Part shown: one piece after another, positions 10,301 to 20,023 of the stretch
Layout: each line of letters begins with the position of its first letter
How positions within the stretch are numbered: the first letter of the stretch is position 1
NCBI GenBank assembly: GCA_023212725.1
Contig: JALBYF010000003.1
Span: 124,001-188,000 of the forward strand
Source: Tranzscheliella williamsii
Lineage: Eukaryota; Basidiomycota; Ustilaginomycetes; Ustilaginales; Ustilaginaceae
DNA length: 64,000 nucleotides
Reading direction: 5' to 3'
Program-made: the position numbers and the translations under genes
Notes under the pieces: generated by a model
What the model saw: the letters and a program-made list of their open reading frames with translations, nothing else
The model's database searches: none
What the model was told of the DNA's origin: nothing

Positions 10301-11839
10301 GCGAGTGGTGTTATCCTCTTCGCTGATGAATTTAATGGTGCGTCTCTTCAAGTCCTCCAGTGTGGGCGGAGTAGGGGTTGCATGGCCAGTAGCGGGTAGG
10401 TTGTAACCTTCACCGCTGTCCATGCGTCGAATAACGTGGGCACTCGGCTGCTGCTGCTGGGCGGGCGGTGTTGCCTGTGTAGTCTGCCAATCTCTACTGG
10501 TGGAGGCATACCTCTGTGTTGAGGCGAAAGGACCGCGTCCGACGGAATAGCCCGCGGAAGGCGAGGCGGAGGAGGACATCATCTGTTGTTGCAATTGCTG
10601 TTGCTGCAACAATGCCGAAGGCGTGGTAGGAGTGGTCCCACGCGAATGTGACTCGGTGATGGGAGTCAGGGGAGCATAGCCGTCTTTGCCGGTCGCTGCG
10701 ATGCCCGCGCCGATGCCATAGGTCTGGGCACCAGTAGCTGTAGAGGGTCTGCCGGGGATCGTAGCGGCGGTGGAAGAGGTAGTACCGGAGCCGAAAGAAG
10801 CCCCTGTCGGACTACCACCGGAAAGGCCGCTCCCAGAGGCGTTTATGAGGTTGCGGGATTGAGAATGAATCGCTGAATATCCGCCTGCACCCGTTGCAGT
10901 GCTGGGACGGCCAGGCTGCGTTGCGCCTTGGCTTTGATTGACTCTGGAACTGGACAGACCGGTAGTGCTAGTCTTGGACACTGGCGAGGCCAGTGATGTA
11001 GAGGATATGGAAATGGCTGGAGCGGCGGTGCTACCGATGGAGTTGACCCTGCGATGCAAAGAGCCATCCGGCGTAATGGGCTGCGCCGAGGTGGTGGTGG
11101 CGGCGGCCCTATTGCGCACACTTCCTCGAGCTGCGCCCGGTGTAAGCCCCCTGGCTGCACTGAGACCAAAGCCCTGGCCGTTGTTGATGGTGCTTACAGG
11201 CGATGCATGTCCTGGCAAGCCCCTGGAAGCCGATTGTTTCAGTGTAAGAGGCGGCGGACGCATCTGGCCCCTTCTCAGGCCCATAGAATTGGGACCGAAA
11301 GAGCCGGAAACACTGTCATCATTGCTATCGGCGCCCAGATCATGCTCGAGGAATTCCATCTCTCCGTCCGCTGCCGAGTGATGAGCGCCGGGCGGTGGAA
11401 GGGGTGGCAGCGAGCTGGCGCTTGCGCTGAGCCTTCTGGCAGCGGCAATCTCGGCACATCTTTTGTTGAGGGTTTTGATGGAAGCGAAGATGCGAACTCT
11501 GTCTCCTACACTGGTGATACCCATCTCCTTGAGGGCGGCTTGGTCGACGTCGAGCAGGACGGAGCCGCGGATGTCGTTGTCGGCAAAAGTCGTAGCATGA
11601 TGGCCAAGACGAGAAGAGGTGAGCCAGGAAGCCACCTCGGCATCATCCCACCTCTGGATCTCTTCGTAGGTCGGTCCGGCTGGTAAAAGAGCGGACAATC
11701 CGGCTGACAGAGGCGTTGTCGGCCGGGATGCGCCTATAGGGCTGCCTGAAGAAGAGGAAGGGCCAGCCAACTGAGAGGATATCGTGCCAGAACCTATGGC
11801 GAGAGGAAAGCCCGGACTGGTAGGGGTAGCCGCAGTCAT
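7343..11839 (-). CDS. ubc4/kpp4: Ste11-type MAPKKK, ortholog of Ustilago Ubc4/Kpp4
   Basis: 1498-residue serine/threonine kinase from ATG 11839. Order of domains: SAM domain at about residues 62-125 (VASWLTSSRLGHH); a long Ser/Thr/Gln-rich linker with poly-Q; Ras-association domain at about 495-595 (RRTIKFISEEDNTTRIVNV); a second disordered acidic/serine-rich linker; kinase domain at about 1140-1406. The kinase has the glycine loop GAGSFGNVF, VAIK-like lysine in LMAVKQVEL, catalytic HRDIKGANIL, DFGISKK and an activation segment ending in WMAPEVV. The SAM domain of this family pairs with the adaptor Ubc2 and the RA domain with Ras. In U. maydis the kinase acts above Fuz7 and Kpp2/Kpp6 in mating and plant infection. 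A Gly/Ala/Ser insert lies in the activation loop, before the phosphorylatable Ser/Thr region. An unusual ~90-residue basic and low-complexity tail follows the kinase domain. Confidence 0.93.
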   Translation of the reverse strand: MTAATPTSPGFPLAIGSGTISSQLAGPSSSSGSPIGASRPTTPLSAGLSALLPAGPTYEEIQRWDDAEVASWLTSSRLGHHATTFADNDIRGSVLLDVDQAALKEMGITSVGDRVRIFASIKTLNKRCAEIAAARRLSASASSLPPLPPPGAHHSAADGEMEFLEHDLGADSNDDSVSGSFGPNSMGLRRGQMRPPPLTLKQSASRGLPGHASPVSTINNGQGFGLSAARGLTPGAARGSVRNRAAATTTSAQPITPDGSLHRRVNSIGSTAAPAISISSTSLASPVSKTSTTGLSSSRVNQSQGATQPGRPSTATGAGGYSAIHSQSRNLINASGSGLSGGSPTGASFGSGTTSSTAATIPGRPSTATGAQTYGIGAGIAATGKDGYAPLTPITESHSRGTTPTTPSALLQQQQLQQQMMSSSASPSAGYSVGRGPFASTQRYASTSRDWQTTQATPPAQQQQPSAHVIRRMDSGEGYNLPATGHATPTPPTLEDLKRRTIKFISEEDNTTRIVNVSDCRDAYDVMARVLKKFLKPPSGNSYKPTADQGPTGDDLGATETWGIFATSADGQNTKALSDNELLAICHAPQPHDPLRERGLTLRRIPNHLPGEDARKVPARSGRHKLEAFFGERMPVAKMQPVGDGLTGDDDDAGSVTISGKKMKRASTVSIMSGLGVGPFGSNHSRSDSKQGISAAARKDGKHASLSPTTPTKPSKIRNFFGQRPPSELINTNLADFFPSTEPKALQRTARRSVYGRASASTRSKRNSTWSFVADPDAPPLPGKESFDGPRPEESQLIRSSSSIRERDKSRSTAPVIHIGFDSRSEDDHSDVADRRQPASGPPTLPPVVRRDSLDDWSRDLKAVGSPVAEYGATFLPNKHGQAHTQPATSFLSSRPSVSRRASGESALSRRSLAAQVRGGLLAARDRGGDAASLLTVDEITQEVENRRESMSLAGAGGGWVVDEDGVPIPIPGGSPARSSSAAVSTRASSGLSSFVYGQITHDEAEEDADDSSDLEGRPRADAPRVSIGSGQSVRSSRTSSVLQAPGEETDRHLGDPMAVARSTTSTASSVSELRRASLDKGGNLSPPSSGSELTDSDSEGASSSAGSDTEDEGGNGSDVYVPAANKAPIKWHKGALIGAGSFGNVFLGMNAKTGLLMAVKQVELPSGDGPLDQRKKNMLDALEREIKLLKTLEHENIVQYLDSFGDGSHLNIFLEYVPGGSIVALLRNYGAFEEPLVRNFVRQILQGLVFLHNRGIMHRDIKGANILVDNKGGVKISDFGISKKVESDLVLAANKPGAAGGGGSGGAAGHRPSLQGSVFWMAPEVVKQTSYTIKADIWSLGCLVVEMISGTHPWAELNQMQALFQIGMGRKPSVPEEISDECKDFLGRTFELDHNSRPSAEELLKHAFMGTVITMPAGSFGDDETRPPPDADEPSAEPNTTADAKDPARKPHRSKSARREKRAREGAPDPAAADPTPAALPESASASSIATARAADD

Positions 11840-12787
11840 GGTTAGTGCTATCGCTGTGCAGTCGATTGCGGCAAGATACTGATCGGAAAGAGGCTGAGAG
11901 CCGGCAAGCGGCTACGAGTTTACTAGGGGGCCGTCACGGGGCAGCACTAGGATGTGCGGCAGACTGTGACCATCGCTGTATGCGTTCAACGGAGCGTGCG
12001 TAATTGTGTCGGTAAGATGTAGCAAAGTGAAGCGCCGAGGAGCGAGACTGTCATGAAGGACGTTAGTCGTCCATCGCAAGAAGCGTGGGCAGGTAGGTGG
12101 AAAGCAAGGATGGTGATGCCAAAGATATGAAGTCAGTCGTGGTGAGTTGGCAGAGCGAAGTGGTCCGAGAGCTGCCTGAGAGATTGTTAAGCCGAAGCAA
12201 GCATCGGAAACGTCAAAGATGAACGCGAACCCTGCGTTGAACAACAAACCCAATCTAACATTCCTTCCATCTCCGTTTTGACTTTGATTCTGCAGGCATC
12301 TGCGACTCTGCGATCCTGCAGAAGCTTGGGCAGCCTCAGCGTGGCACAAGTCAGATGCAGCTACGGGCTGCAACATGGGTCTGAGCAAACTGCTCCAGCG
12401 TTAGCTCGCCTTTTCTTTCTCGTCGTTCCAGACACACAGACAGAATGGGAGTATTGTAGCATTGCACATTTCCAAGTCGGCGAGACAGAATGCGCGCGGT
12501 CCGATGGGAAGCCGTTGTAGTACATGGTAAGGAGGGCAGAGCGGCCTTGGATGGTGAAGTAGGCTACTACCGAAGCAGACAGAACGGGAGACAAATACGG
12601 CGAGGATATAGAGAGACCAGCTCGTAAAGCGCATCCGCCGCCGGCGTCGTTGCATAGGCACGATCTGCCGTGTAGCGGAGCGGTGGGGTTTGAATTGGAA
12701 GGAAAGAAGACGAAAGGGCCCGAGGCAGGTAGGCGAGCAACAGGGTTCTTGATATTGTCCATAGGAAGCTCCGCGGTGCAGGCAAGT
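11840..12787. other. Intergenic region upstream of the MAPKKK
   Basis: About 950 bp between the MAPKKK start and the 3' end of the ThuA-fold gene, both on the minus strand. It should contain the MAPKKK promoter and leader and the terminator of neither gene is obvious. No coding frame with convincing composition was found; the minus-strand frame 12361-13053 is antisense/offset to the ThuA gene end and is low-quality. Confidence 0.4.
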
Positions 12788-13939
12788 TCAATAGGTGAGG
12801 CCAACGGCGGCCGCCGAAATGAACGAAGCTGTGAACATGAGGGCGGATGCTGTGAGCCAAGCCGTCGACCATTGTGAAGTGGCCGAGGAAGTTGATTGCG
12901 CCGCCTTGGAGTAGGGGACGGGAGTGCCGGACACAAGCGTCGATTTGCTCCCGCTAGCGGCGGCACGTGAGCTTGCGCTCGCGGCCGACGCTGTAGCCCT
13001 TGCCGCCTGGTCCGACGTATCATAGTCGCTGCCAACGGCGTGCTTGGATGCATTGGCCTTGCTGCTCTTCAGACTGGGAGAGTCTACCACCCAGTTGATA
13101 GCTCCCAAAATGTGAGACTGGAAGTCTTCGTCGCCCCAGATCGCGTTGGTATGTCCGAGCCCAGTGTAAAAACTTCTTCCATCTCCGCCGCTGCCGGCGG
13201 TACCGGATCGAATCTCTTGTTTTGTAGGATCAGTGCCACCGCCAACAGTGACATGCGGATTATAGGAGAGCTGGTTCCCCTCTTTCCACCAGGCGATCGG
13301 ATGGGGCGAGCCTTGTACGCTTGCGCGCTCATGCACCGTCTCTACCGGATCGTTGTAGGAGCTCTCGTCGGCTGTCAATACGTACTGCTTCCCCCACTTG
13401 CTCGGATCCGAGTTGAAGTTGTACATCTCGTCGTACACCTTCCAAGTGTCGCCGAGATGGGCTGTAGAGGGATGGGTGTGGTTAACCACGTTGAGGGTGG
13501 CGTGGGTAATCTCAGGGTGGTAGTTGAAGTAGGCTCCAACCAGACGGCCGTACCAATGCTGTTCATACAGAGCGTCGCAGGCCTCGTGGACGCCAACGTA
13601 GCCGCCGCCCGCTTCGATGTATTTGCGCAATTTCTCGGCTCCGCTCGACGACAATGCCTTGCCTGAGACGCTGATGAAAACAAGCGCATCAAACTGGTCC
13701 AGCCAGCCATCCTTTTCAAAGTCATCCGGATCGGCTGAATGTACTGAGTCATAGCCCGGCTCATTGTTCTTACCGAGTGACTGGACGATTCGGGTGGCGA
13801 CGGGAATCGAATAATGGTGGAAACCTTGGGTATAGGTGTAGATGAGGATCTTCTTTTTAGCTTCTACCGTATCAATGGCAAAAAGCGCCAAAAAGGTGGC
13901 CACAGCCACGAACGGCACCGTCAAGCGGGTGAGCTGCAT
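12788..13939 (-). CDS. Secreted, probably GPI-anchored ThuA-domain protein
   Basis: 383 residues from ATG 13939. A signal peptide (MQLTRLTVPFVAVATFLALF) probably ends after VEA at residue 27. Residues ~28-275 match the ThuA (class I glutamine-amidotransferase-like) fold: KKKILIYTYTQGFHHYSIP, DALVFISVSGKAL, GGGYVGVHEACDALYE, WYGRLVGAYF, HPIAWWKE, GLGHTNAIWGDEDFQSHI. A Ser/Ala-rich stretch of ~80 residues follows, then a hydrophobic C-terminus without a basic tail (WLTASALMFTASFISAAAV), the layout of a GPI-attachment signal. The family was named from a bacterial trehalose-utilisation protein; enzymatic activity is unknown and several members are linked to sugar metabolism. The Ser/Ala spacer suggests a cell-wall or plasma-membrane surface position. 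Fold assignment is solid; the substrate cannot be read from sequence. Confidence 0.85.
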   Translation of the reverse strand: MQLTRLTVPFVAVATFLALFAIDTVEAKKKILIYTYTQGFHHYSIPVATRIVQSLGKNNEPGYDSVHSADPDDFEKDGWLDQFDALVFISVSGKALSSSGAEKLRKYIEAGGGYVGVHEACDALYEQHWYGRLVGAYFNYHPEITHATLNVVNHTHPSTAHLGDTWKVYDEMYNFNSDPSKWGKQYVLTADESSYNDPVETVHERASVQGSPHPIAWWKEGNQLSYNPHVTVGGGTDPTKQEIRSGTAGSGGDGRSFYTGLGHTNAIWGDEDFQSHILGAINWVVDSPSLKSSKANASKHAVGSDYDTSDQAARATASAASASSRAAASGSKSTLVSGTPVPYSKAAQSTSSATSQWSTAWLTASALMFTASFISAAAVGLTY

Positions 13940-16605
13940 GATGGCTTGTGTGATTTGGGCCTTTGGACGTTAAGAGCCTGGGAAAGCGTGGATGTTGCAC
14001 CGTCGTTATGCCTTGTTGGCGGGATGAAACAATGCCGGCGGAGTATACAGTCAGATGGGAACGATGTCGGCGTGAAAGCGATATGGACGAGGAGTGAGGA
14101 ACCTGTGTTGGCAAGATCAGACAGTATGTGTGGCGATGATCTTGGCGAGCAAAGTTAACGTCGCCGTGCGTGGCTGGTCGAGAACGGATTGTAGATTTGT
14201 GTACAAGAGAGTGTGTTTTCCAACGTCCAATGCCGGCGGAGACGAAGCGGGCGAGTAAGCGAAACGGACACGTAACAGGCAGGGGAAGAGGGCGGGAGAC
14301 TGTGAAGAGAGCGGTAGGGGCTGGGAGGTGGAGTGGAGTGGTGGAGACGAGCTAGAAAGGGAGGGAGAGAGCGGATAGAGGATGATGGGATGGATAGTGG
14401 GAGCGAGAGAAGCGACGCAGTGCAGGGTATATGATGCGGGCTTGAGAAGAGAAAGGGAACTGCTGCGGGGAAGGCCAGCGGGGCGCAAGGAATCGGTTAC
14501 AGCAAGGGAGGGTATGCTGAGCCGCACAAGGAACAAAGTACGGCGGGCTTGACAGGACGGAGCTCACGCCATATTGTGATTATTCCCATGCCAGAGAGGG
14601 AAGCCTGGATCTCGATTGTCGGTCGGTGTATGGCACAGCGGCAAACGGGAGACTAAGATTTTGTCTTACGGCGTCAAGCTGGGCTAGGGCGCTATCGTAC
14701 ACAGATGGGGGACAAGGGAAGGGGAGGGAAGAGAAAGGGCCACCGCTGCAAAAGAAGTTGACAGATCACATATCACGGATGCTGTCCTGCTTCTCATGCG
14801 ATGTGGTGGAATCGGAGTGGGAATGTGCGCAGAGACGAACATGAAACCTGTGGCCAAAATATCCCTGAATCCACAGAAGGAAGGCCGCAAGGGAGTATTT
14901 TTTCCTAAGCGAGGCACACAGGAGAGCCCACCGGCACGATACCGTCAAGCTACAGTAACAACCAGGCTAGAGAGTCATACGACACGGTTGAATTCATCGC
15001 AGCGCACGAAGCAAGATTCAACGTCCAAGTGGCTGTCCATCTGGCCGACTGCAGAGGCGAGCAAAGCGCTGCCTTAGCCGGATAGCGCGACATACGGGAC
15101 AGCGCCACAAAGGCGGCGGGACAGCGAACTCTAATTGGGCTAGAAAGAGAAAGCACGACTAGGCAGAGGAAGAATATAGAAAATCCAACTGCAAGCAAAC
15201 TCTTCAGACTAGGCTGAAGCATGACAGTGGACGATGGATTTGAGTCTGCTTTCAAGCGTGGGTAAAGTGACAGCAAAACGCTCTACAATCACAATGTCGC
15301 AAGTTATGCGACGTGCAAGTGTGTTCGTCTCGCTTAGCCAAGTAAGGCAGTAGTCACCTTTAAGGAACTGAATACAGAAACTGCAAGCGAGAGCCTAAAT
15401 CGAAACCGTAAGTGAATACAGCTGGCATATAGAAGGCCACGACCCTGTCGATCTTTCGTGCCGAAAGATCGATGCCGCTCCCTGGCATGCCGTCGGCCAG
15501 CGCCCAGCCTTTGCCCAGCCTTGCTTTGTCGGCTTGGCCCGTTTCCTTTCCCACATTGGACTTTGGCTTGTAAGCTTCCTGTCATGGTATTATTGTTGTA
15601 GCACATAGCTTGAACAAGCTTCCGGGTGGGAGCCGCTTCGAGCACCTAAACAAGCGCGTCTTCGAGAGGTCCGTTGGACGAATGCCGACAGAACCGGAGC
15701 TTACAATATAGCACTGCAGTGAAATGACCCAAGCCAGCTTCGGCACTGTGATTTCATTTTCCATCGGCACCTCCGGTCCCCTAGGGCCCCGGCTTTCCGT
15801 GCACCCTCTCGACCTCACCGATATAGACGCTGTGACTGTGACTGTGACTGCGACTGCCTACATGTCTGATTGCCGGCGTGGTCGGTATGTCCGCACCGCT
15901 CACGTCTCGACACTCGAGGACTAGGACAATCATCCATGTTGGCTCACAAACATCCGAAGCTTTGCCAAGAGCGGTATCGTGACAAGCACATGTGACCCAC
16001 TCTGTTGTCCGAATGCCATCGCATATCAGCGTGGTCGGACGACACTGTGCGTTCCGGTCCCAGTGGCTTATCGTCCGAGAAGCCCGAATGCTCTCGCGTT
16101 GCACGACAAGGGTGCCGCTCAGTGTCGGCGTCTTACCCTGAAGAGAACCGGCATTCCAGGACATTTTGCATCCTGCGCTGTGACCACATAGACGCTCGAA
16201 ACCTGCAGAGAGCACTCCCACTTGACTCCTTTATGAATTTGAGAACGTGAAGAATACGATTTAGGCACGGATCCAGGGTCTAACAGAAGATGGCAGTCCA
16301 ATCGCTTAATCGCTTTTTTACCGTACGAGATCCACGGGATGCACGTGATGACCTGTGGGCTCTCCGCTTTTGAAATTTTTGGAAGATTGACGGTTGGGCG
16401 TTTTTGCTCTCCACATCCTTGGCCGCCTTCCTGCCAGCTCTGATTGACTCCATCGACATTCACCACAACGACCACAGCGATTTCTCGCCAGCATCGGCAC
16501 GATTTGTTCCTTGTCATCCAGTCAGGTATCCTTTTGCTCCGCTCTTCGATCGGTGTCTCCATTTCGATCGACAAACTCAGCTCCTCTCGTTGGTGAGCCG
16601 TCACG
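13940..16605. other. Long gene-poor intergenic stretch (2.7 kb)
   Basis: Between the divergent ThuA-fold and UTP15 genes. No frame starting at an ATG shows protein-like composition, and no tRNA B-box or other recognised RNA motif was found. The ThuA-proximal ~500 bp is pyrimidine-rich on the coding strand, typical of a strong fungal promoter/leader. The middle holds a perfect hairpin (15448-15472) and a short TGTGAC microsatellite (15831-15858). A gene made of several tiny exons or a non-coding RNA cannot be excluded. Confidence 0.4.
15448..15472. repeat. Perfect 11-bp inverted repeat with 3-nt loop
   Basis: TCGATCTTTCG at 15448-15458 is followed by TGC and then its exact reverse complement at 15462-15472. 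It sits in the middle of the gene-poor stretch and has no T-run after it, so it is not an obvious terminator. It could be a dyad binding site or the stem of a small RNA. Confidence 0.7.
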
Positions 16606-18321
16606 ATGGAGTATAGTCGATTGCAGCCGGTAGCCGAAACTTCATCGCGGCCGTCCAGCTCTCGCTCGCCCGAATCACACTACTGGAGGAAGTTCCGCTC
16701 GCCGGTCTTTGTCAAGGAGCTAGCGCCCATCACATCCATCCACTTTGTCCCTCCCGTCTCGGAATACTCAAATAGTGCATCGCTCGAAGATGACGGCACC
16801 GCTTCGTCCTCTCGGAACGTTGGCTCCACCTCTTCGCAGCCGACGTCGGTATCCATGCGTCAAAAGTTCGCCGTAACGACGGGTGCAAGGGTTCAGATCT
16901 ACTCGATGCGCAACTCGCGTACCACCAAGACCATCGCTAGATTCAAGGATGTCGCCAGATCCGCCAACTTCCGTTCCGATGGGCGGCTCATGGTGGCGGG
17001 CGACGACTCTGGTCTGATTCAGGTCTTCGACACCACCTCGAGGGCCATCCTGAGGACGATGCACGGCCACGCGAATCCTGTCCACGTCACCCGCTTTTCG
17101 CCCAACGGCACCGAGATTATGTCTGCCTCGGACGACCGTACCGTGCGGCTCTGGGATGTGCCAGAGCAGAAGGCAGTTCATGTCTTCCGTGGTCACGAGG
17201 ACTATGTCCGCTCTGGCGTTTTCTCCACAGATAACCCGGCGCTGATGCTTTCCGGAAGTTACGATGCGACCGTCAAGCTCTGGGATTCGCGCATGGGTGA
17301 GCAGGGCGGTAACGCGATGACCATGAACCACGGTGCACCGGTCGAAGACGTCCTTGTCTATCCTACAGGGGGAGGCGGTGTCGCACTGTCTGCAGGAGGA
17401 CCCATGATCAAAGTATGGGATCTGATGATGGGCGGACGCTGCATTGCCTCGGTCTCCAATCATCAGAAAACGATCACCAGCCTGGCGCTTTCGGTCCATT
17501 CGGGTGCCGACTTCTCCTCGGCTAACACCGAGAGCCTGGGTGGCATGCGGATTCTCTCGGCTGGTCTCGACCACCTGATCAAGGTGTACGACCCGGCACA
17601 GGACTTCAAGGTGACCCATACGATGCGGTATCCGAGCCCGATCTTGTCGCTGGCTGTTTCGCCGGACGAATCGCACATTGCGGCGGGCATGGCGGACGGG
17701 ACGTTATGCGTGCGCAAGCGGGATGTCAAGGCGGCGGAGATGGAGAGGAGAGAGGCGGAGCGCGCGGCGATGAATTCGGGCGCCTACGAGTTCTTTATGC
17801 AGGGTTCGGCAGCGGCGCATCAGCCGGGGGTGAACAAGGCCAAGGTGGGCGACGACGTGCGCGTCGACAGTGTCCGGAAGCGCAAGCTGAAGGACTACGA
17901 CCGGCTGCTGAAGGCGTTCCGGTATGGCGATGCGCTGGACGCGGCGCTGCGCAAGGGGGTTGCGCCGTCGGTGACGTTTGGACTGATCCTGGAGCTGCTC
18001 CACCGCTCGCCGCGCGGGTCGGCCGACGGCCTCCGCCGCGCCATCCAGGGCCGCGACGACGTGACGCTAGAACCCATCCTCCGCTTCCTCCTCCGCCACA
18101 CCGCCAATCCCGCCTACGTAGACCTGGTCACAGACACCCTCAACGTCATCGTAGACACCTACGCCTCCGTCATCGGCCAGTCCCCCCTCATCGACGACCT
18201 CTTCGGCCGCATCTGGGCAAAAACCGCCGACGAACTCAGACTCCACTCCGACCTTTTCCAGCTCAGAGGCAGCCTCGAAATGATCCTCGCCCGCTCCGCC
18301 CTCGGCGCAGCAGCTGCCTAA
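16606..18321 (+). CDS. UTP15: U3 snoRNP-associated protein UTP15 (WD40, t-UTP complex)
   Basis: 571 residues from ATG 16606, intronless. The N-terminus has HYWRKFRSPVFVKELAPITS, a typical Utp15 opening. Six to seven WD40 repeats span about residues 45-370 (SASDDRTVRLWDVPEQK, SGSYDATVKLWD, SAGGPMIKVWDLM, SAGLDHLIKVYDP). A helical UTP15 C-terminal domain follows from ~420 to 560 (KLKDYDRLLKAFRYGDALDAAL). The protein belongs to the nucleolar t-UTP subcomplex of the SSU processome, required for pre-18S rRNA processing and in yeast for rDNA transcription. A serine-rich insert of about 35 residues between the first beta strands is longer than in yeast. It converges on the chitinase gene with about 240 bp between stops. 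Confidence 0.93.
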   Translation: MEYSRLQPVAETSSRPSSSRSPESHYWRKFRSPVFVKELAPITSIHFVPPVSEYSNSASLEDDGTASSSRNVGSTSSQPTSVSMRQKFAVTTGARVQIYSMRNSRTTKTIARFKDVARSANFRSDGRLMVAGDDSGLIQVFDTTSRAILRTMHGHANPVHVTRFSPNGTEIMSASDDRTVRLWDVPEQKAVHVFRGHEDYVRSGVFSTDNPALMLSGSYDATVKLWDSRMGEQGGNAMTMNHGAPVEDVLVYPTGGGGVALSAGGPMIKVWDLMMGGRCIASVSNHQKTITSLALSVHSGADFSSANTESLGGMRILSAGLDHLIKVYDPAQDFKVTHTMRYPSPILSLAVSPDESHIAAGMADGTLCVRKRDVKAAEMERREAERAAMNSGAYEFFMQGSAAAHQPGVNKAKVGDDVRVDSVRKRKLKDYDRLLKAFRYGDALDAALRKGVAPSVTFGLILELLHRSPRGSADGLRRAIQGRDDVTLEPILRFLLRHTANPAYVDLVTDTLNVIVDTYASVIGQSPLIDDLFGRIWAKTADELRLHSDLFQLRGSLEMILARSALGAAAA

Positions 18322-18559
18322 CCCCTCCGACCCGCCCCTCGCGTCGACGTGCTGAGCGGCGTCCCGCCTCTGTCATCGGTCTTCCCCTCTTCTCACACAT
18401 TAAAAATGCACAGTAGGGCTACTAGCATCGGGTGTAAGCACAAGAACATTGCCAGAGTCATTACAGGGGTCGTGAGAGTGGTCATTAGGTGTCGTGGTGG
18501 GCAGGTGCAAGTGTCCCGAGTGGGGCGGCGGAGGGATGGGTGGTGGCTCAAGGCGGGGA

Positions 18560-20023
18560 CTAGAGGCCGTTCTTGACGTTGTCCCACTTAGAGCCGGGGT
18601 AGCTGATGTGGTTGAGGGTGGTGTCGAGGGTGCCCATGTGTTTGCTGGTGAGAGCGACGAGGGAGCGGTCGGCGCCGCCCTGGGCAGCGGTGGCGTCGCC
18701 GCTGAGTTCCCAGAACATGGCGCCGCGGAGGCGCTTCTGGCGGATGTAGCGGCACTTGGCCAGCACGTTGGCGGGGGTGTCGTACGAGATGAATTCGCGC
18801 TTGCCCGAGTCGTACGACCAGCTCGCGCTGATCTTGGCGTTGATCATCTCCTTGGCGCCCTTGAGCGGGAGGAACTTGTAATCCCAGTTACCCGCCTCCC
18901 ACGTCCCCTGCCCCGTCCCCTTGTACGGCGCCTGCGGTCCGTCGGTGTTCTCGAACCCACGGCCGTACAGCGGGATGCCGAGCACGAGCTTGTGCGGCGC
19001 CACGCCTTGCTTCATGTAGTAGTTGATCGAATCGTCAGCCGAGGGCGGCTTGCCTTTGATGTTCCACAGATTGGCCTGGTGGCCCGTGACCGTGCTCCAC
19101 GAGCCCGCAAAATCATAGGCCATCAGATTCCAAAAGTCGAGGTACTGATCCATTTTGGCGATCTCGAGCTTCTTGTACTGGTCCGGCCCACACGGCGCGG
19201 CGATGGACAAGAGGTAGGGCACCTTGTCGCCCTTTGCTTTGGCGTGGGCAGTGAGCGCTTGGCGCAGCTCTTTGAGCAGCAACGTGAAGTTGGCTGCCTG
19301 GGTTGGATTGTCGGGATACTCCCAATCAATGTCGAGGCCGTCCAGGCCGTCGTTTTCGAGAATCTCGATGGCGGTGGCGACGAACTTGGCCCGCTTGTTG
19401 GCGCTCGTCGCCATGGGGGCAAAGTGGGGCCCAAAGGTCCAGCCGCCGATGGAGAGCATGAGCTTGAGCGCGCGGTTCTGTTTCTTCATGAGGAGGAACT
19501 GCTTGAAATTGCCGTAGAGGTTGTTGCCCGAGTCGTTCCAGGAGTCCCCCTTGTAGTGGATCTGCTCGTCGGCCCAGAGGTCGGTGAGGAAGCAGGCGCC
19601 CGTGTCCGGATTGACGTCGGCAAAGGCGTAGAGCACGTGGGTGAGCTCGGAGATGGGCACGGCGGACGGCGCATAGGAGCGGCCATAGATGCCCCAGTTG
19701 GTGAAGTAGCCGACGTTGACGCGCGGAACCACGGCACCGTTGGTGACAAAGGTGTGATCGCTGTCCGGATCCAGATCGTCGTCCGCGTCCGCCGGACCCG
19801 TCTGCGTCGATCCGTCTGGTGCGCTCGCAGATGAACTTTCCTGCGGGACATGATCCGCAGGCGGAGGTACGGCATCGGAAGAGCTTTCGCCGGTAGCAGA
19901 CGCGCTGGCGTCCGGTAATGTGGCGGTCGACTTGGTCGGAGACGGAGGCAGATCGGACTGGGAGTCTAGCTTGTCTTCATCAAAGCGCTTCGACATCTTG
20001 TGTTTCAAGCCTTGCGCACGCAT
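18560..20023 (-). CDS. cts1: GH18 chitinase, ortholog of Ustilago Cts1 (no signal peptide)
   Basis: 487 residues from ATG 20023; a second ATG at residue 10 (19996, MSKRFDEDK) is a possible alternative start. The first ~100 residues are polar, acidic and disordered, with no hydrophobic leader. The GH18 catalytic barrel spans ~101-440: YFTNWGIYGR, LMLSIGGWTFG, the catalytic DGLDIDWEYP with the proton-donor Glu at residue 235, MAYDFAGSW and YGRGFENTDG. U. maydis Cts1 leaves the cell by a lock-type unconventional route at the daughter-cell septum and helps cell separation. The absent leader and polar N-terminus here agree with that. The C-terminal ~50 residues (RGAMFWELSGDATAAQGGADR and onward) complete the barrel. 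The neighbouring gene is the convergent UTP15, with no functional link seen. Confidence 0.92.
   Translation of the reverse strand: MRAQGLKHKMSKRFDEDKLDSQSDLPPSPTKSTATLPDASASATGESSSDAVPPPADHVPQESSSASAPDGSTQTGPADADDDLDPDSDHTFVTNGAVVPRVNVGYFTNWGIYGRSYAPSAVPISELTHVLYAFADVNPDTGACFLTDLWADEQIHYKGDSWNDSGNNLYGNFKQFLLMKKQNRALKLMLSIGGWTFGPHFAPMATSANKRAKFVATAIEILENDGLDGLDIDWEYPDNPTQAANFTLLLKELRQALTAHAKAKGDKVPYLLSIAAPCGPDQYKKLEIAKMDQYLDFWNLMAYDFAGSWSTVTGHQANLWNIKGKPPSADDSINYYMKQGVAPHKLVLGIPLYGRGFENTDGPQAPYKGTGQGTWEAGNWDYKFLPLKGAKEMINAKISASWSYDSGKREFISYDTPANVLAKCRYIRQKRLRGAMFWELSGDATAAQGGADRSLVALTSKHMGTLDTTLNHISYPGSKWDNVKNGL

Noticed and set aside
16768..17676. 302-codon minus-strand frame
   Set aside because: Antisense to the WD40 region of UTP15, which has clear motifs on the plus strand.
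18494..19834. 446-codon plus-strand frame
   Set aside because: Antisense to the GH18 chitinase; Val/Gly/Arg-rich composition without motifs.
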